In this document: piece by piece, positions 5,308-6,366 of the stretch
Position numbering within the stretch: position 1 is the stretch's first letter
How the letters are laid out: each line of letters begins with the position of its first letter
Source: an uncultured Lachnospiraceae bacterium
Lineage (GTDB): Bacteria; Bacillota; Clostridia; Lachnospirales; Lachnospiraceae
Assembly (NCBI GenBank): GCA_905236545.1
Contig: CAJOQO010000177.1
Span: 1-6,366, forward strand
Reading direction: 5' to 3'
Length of the DNA: 6,366 nt
Position numbers and translations under genes: made by a program
Notes under the pieces: generated by a model
What the model was told of the DNA's origin: nothing
The model's database searches: none
What the model saw: only the letters and a program-made list of their open reading frames with translations

Positions 5308-6279
5308 ATGCATGTAAAAAAAGAATCCTCTTCCGGACATTTCATCAAACAAAGGATCTTTGATGTCATACAGATTTCCGGCGGCACCGATGGCGCCAGC
5401 CGTGCATTTGACTGGATCATCATCATTCTGATCCTGCTGTCGATCGTCATCACTACCGCGCAGACTTTTGTTTTGCCGGATGTCTGGAACCGGTTTCTCG
5501 ATGTGCTGGATGCAGTGTGCATGATTGCTTTCACCCTCGAATATGTCCTTCGGTTATGGACGGCAGACCTGCTCTATCCTTCCAGCAGGCATCCCTATCT
5601 GAAATTTCTGTTTTCGCTTTCCGGCCTGATCGATCTGTTTTCTTTCCTGCCGTTTTACCTGTCGGATCTGATCCCGGCCGGCATGGTGGTTTTCAGGCTG
5701 GTCCGGGTAGCACGTATCCTCCGGCTTTTCCGGATCAACCGTTATCTGGATCCTGTCTCCGCGATCCTGAGCGTCCTGCAGCAGAAGGCCTCTCTGATCT
5801 TTGCGTCCTGGTTTCTGGTTTTTGTGCTGATGTTCTCATCTTCGCTCCTGCTGTATTATGCGGAGCATGATGCTCAGCCGGATGTGTTCGAAAATGCATT
5901 TTCCGGCCTTTGGTGGTCTGTCTCGACGCTTTCCACGACCGGATATGGTGACATCTATCCCGTAACGCTGCTGGGTAAGACACTGTCCATTATCATCACG
6001 CTGCTGGGTATGTGTCTCGTAGCGATCCCGACCGGCATCCTCACGGCAGGCTTCATGGAGGCGGCCGGCGGACATTCGGATCCTGCGTCCGTCTCCTCGG
6101 ATCCTCCTGCCGGTACGAAAGGCGCTTCGGTTGCTTCCTCCGGTTCTCCGCCGCGTGCGGACGGTGCTTCGGTTGCTTCCTCCGGTTCTTCGCGGCCTGC
6201 GGCAGGCATAGCACAAGGCCGGAGTGGGCTACAGGTTTGCGATGGGGAAGCCATCCGCAGGCCGGGGCATGACATGTAA
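5308..6279 (+). CDS. Voltage-gated K+ channel (six-helix) with repeat-built C-terminal tail
   Basis: 323-residue membrane protein of the Kv-type ion-channel superfamily, expected to act as a tetramer. Segments: S1 about 36-55; S2 about 63-84 with the FTLEYVLRLW signature; S3 about 98-117; S4 about 127-143 with Arg at every third position (130, 133, 136, 139, 142); S5 about 161-185; pore helix about 195-208; selectivity filter TTGYGD (210-215), typical for K+; S6 about 221-249. No RCK or cyclic-nucleotide domain follows. Residues 258-303 are Ala/Ser/Gly/Pro-rich repeats, and about 304-321 are encoded by the dispersed 53-bp element, so the cytoplasmic tail looks built from repeats rather than inherited with the channel. 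It starts 16 bases after the aminotransferase stop, probably as last gene of the murG operon. No terminator is evident between it and the promoter at 6319. Confidence 0.9.
   Translation: MHVKKESSSGHFIKQRIFDVIQISGGTDGASRAFDWIIIILILLSIVITTAQTFVLPDVWNRFLDVLDAVCMIAFTLEYVLRLWTADLLYPSSRHPYLKFLFSLSGLIDLFSFLPFYLSDLIPAGMVVFRLVRVARILRLFRINRYLDPVSAILSVLQQKASLIFASWFLVFVLMFSSSLLLYYAEHDAQPDVFENAFSGLWWSVSTLSTTGYGDIYPVTLLGKTLSIIITLLGMCLVAIPTGILTAGFMEAAGGHSDPASVSSDPPAGTKGASVASSGSPPRADGASVASSGSSRPAAGIAQGRSGLQVCDGEAIRRPGHDM
6079..6204 (+). repeat. 42-bp tandem repeats in the K+ channel tail
   Basis: Two well-matched 42-base units (6121-6162 and 6163-6204) code for GASVASSGSPPRAD and GASVASSGSSRPAA. A more degenerate first unit at 6079-6120 codes for DPASVSSDPPAGTK. 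The unit length is a multiple of three, so copy number can change without breaking the frame. The array lies directly after S6 and is unrelated in sequence to the 36-bp repeats of the prepilin peptidase. Confidence 0.8.
6218..6270 (+). repeat. 53-bp dispersed direct repeat, copy 2, inside the K+ channel gene
   Basis: It is identical to 35-87 except C instead of A at 6251. Here it encodes residues about 304-321 of the channel (GRSGLQVCDGEAIRRPGH), with the stop codon reached seven bases after the element ends. It can fold as TGCGATGG (6238-6245), loop GGAAG, then CCAT, bulged C and CGCA (6251-6259). The base that differs between copies closes a G-C pair in this hairpin. Confidence 0.88.
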
Positions 6280-6318
6280 CGACCGGATCCGAATCGGAGC
6301 AGGAGATGATAAAATGCC

Positions 6319-6346
6319 TTGACATACTCCGCGAAACCTCTATAAT
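6319..6346 (+). promoter_or_regulatory. Full-consensus SigA/sigma-70 promoter at the right edge
   Basis: TTGACA (6319-6324) and TATAAT (6341-6346) both match consensus perfectly, separated by 16 bases. Transcription should begin near 6353, so the driven gene lies beyond the window on the plus strand. A promoter this strong often serves stable RNA, translation or phage-type genes, but nothing in the window shows which. A frame from ATG 6306 is open to the window edge, but it overlaps the promoter and has a poor ribosome binding site, so I do not call it. Confidence 0.8.
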
Positions 6347-6366
6347 CGTCTTTGTGCGGTTTAGTA

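Noticed and set aside
35..6270. The pair of 53-bp repeats as attachment sites or composite transposon ends
   Set aside because: The DNA between them encodes ordinary chromosomal genes including murG, with no integrase or transposase and no terminal inverted repeats.
6306..6366. Open frame from ATG 6306 to the window edge
   Set aside because: The full-consensus promoter lies inside it, which makes this stretch more likely untranscribed upstream DNA; its GGAG spacing is also poor.

Overview
The window looks like chromosomal DNA of a moderate-GC Gram-positive bacterium of the Clostridia, possibly Lachnospiraceae-like. This rests on strong AAGGAGG-type ribosome binding sites, a Firmicutes-type MurG (HESDMTPGLANR motif), a DapL-like aminotransferase and a TadZ/CpaE-like protein with the unusual P-loop SPVSRCGKT. 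The taxonomic call is inference, because no rRNA or other marker gene is present.

Layout, left to right. Positions 1-162 may hold the end of an upstream reading frame; they contain the first copy of a 53-bp dispersed direct repeat. A plausible promoter (133-160) and a strong ribosome binding site precede a CpaA/TadV-type prepilin peptidase (257-1087), whose last cytoplasmic loop carries five tandem 36-bp repeats. A 216-bp gap leads to a TadZ/CpaE-like P-loop ATPase (1304-2308). These two genes resemble a remnant or satellite of a Tad/Flp pilus locus, but no TadA, TadB, TadC or pilin gene lies inside the window. The ATPase gene converges on a small minus-strand gene of unknown function (2473-2787). 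An 18-bp palindrome and a 13-bp-stem hairpin that reads as a terminator in both directions sit between them.

A divergent intergenic region (2788-3028) follows, with an extended -10 promoter for the small minus-strand gene. Then comes a tight plus-strand trio: murG (3029-4114), a class I/II aminotransferase of the LL-diaminopimelate aminotransferase type (4119-5291) and a six-helix voltage-gated K+ channel (5308-6279). The gaps are 4 and 16 bases, so they are probably one operon. The first two fit cell-wall precursor synthesis (lipid II formation and possibly diaminopimelate supply); the channel has no obvious link to that pathway. The channel's C-terminus is low-complexity, made of 42-bp tandem repeats followed by the second copy of the 53-bp repeat, which codes for its last residues. 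At the right edge, 40 bases after the channel stop, is a full-consensus housekeeping promoter (TTGACA, 16 bases, TATAAT) that should drive a gene outside the window.

The genes themselves are mostly ordinary. The most unusual feature is repeat DNA inside coding regions: a 53-bp near-identical element at both ends of the window, and two unrelated in-frame tandem repeat arrays in membrane-protein genes. I see no CRISPR array, transposase, tRNA, rRNA or evident defence system.
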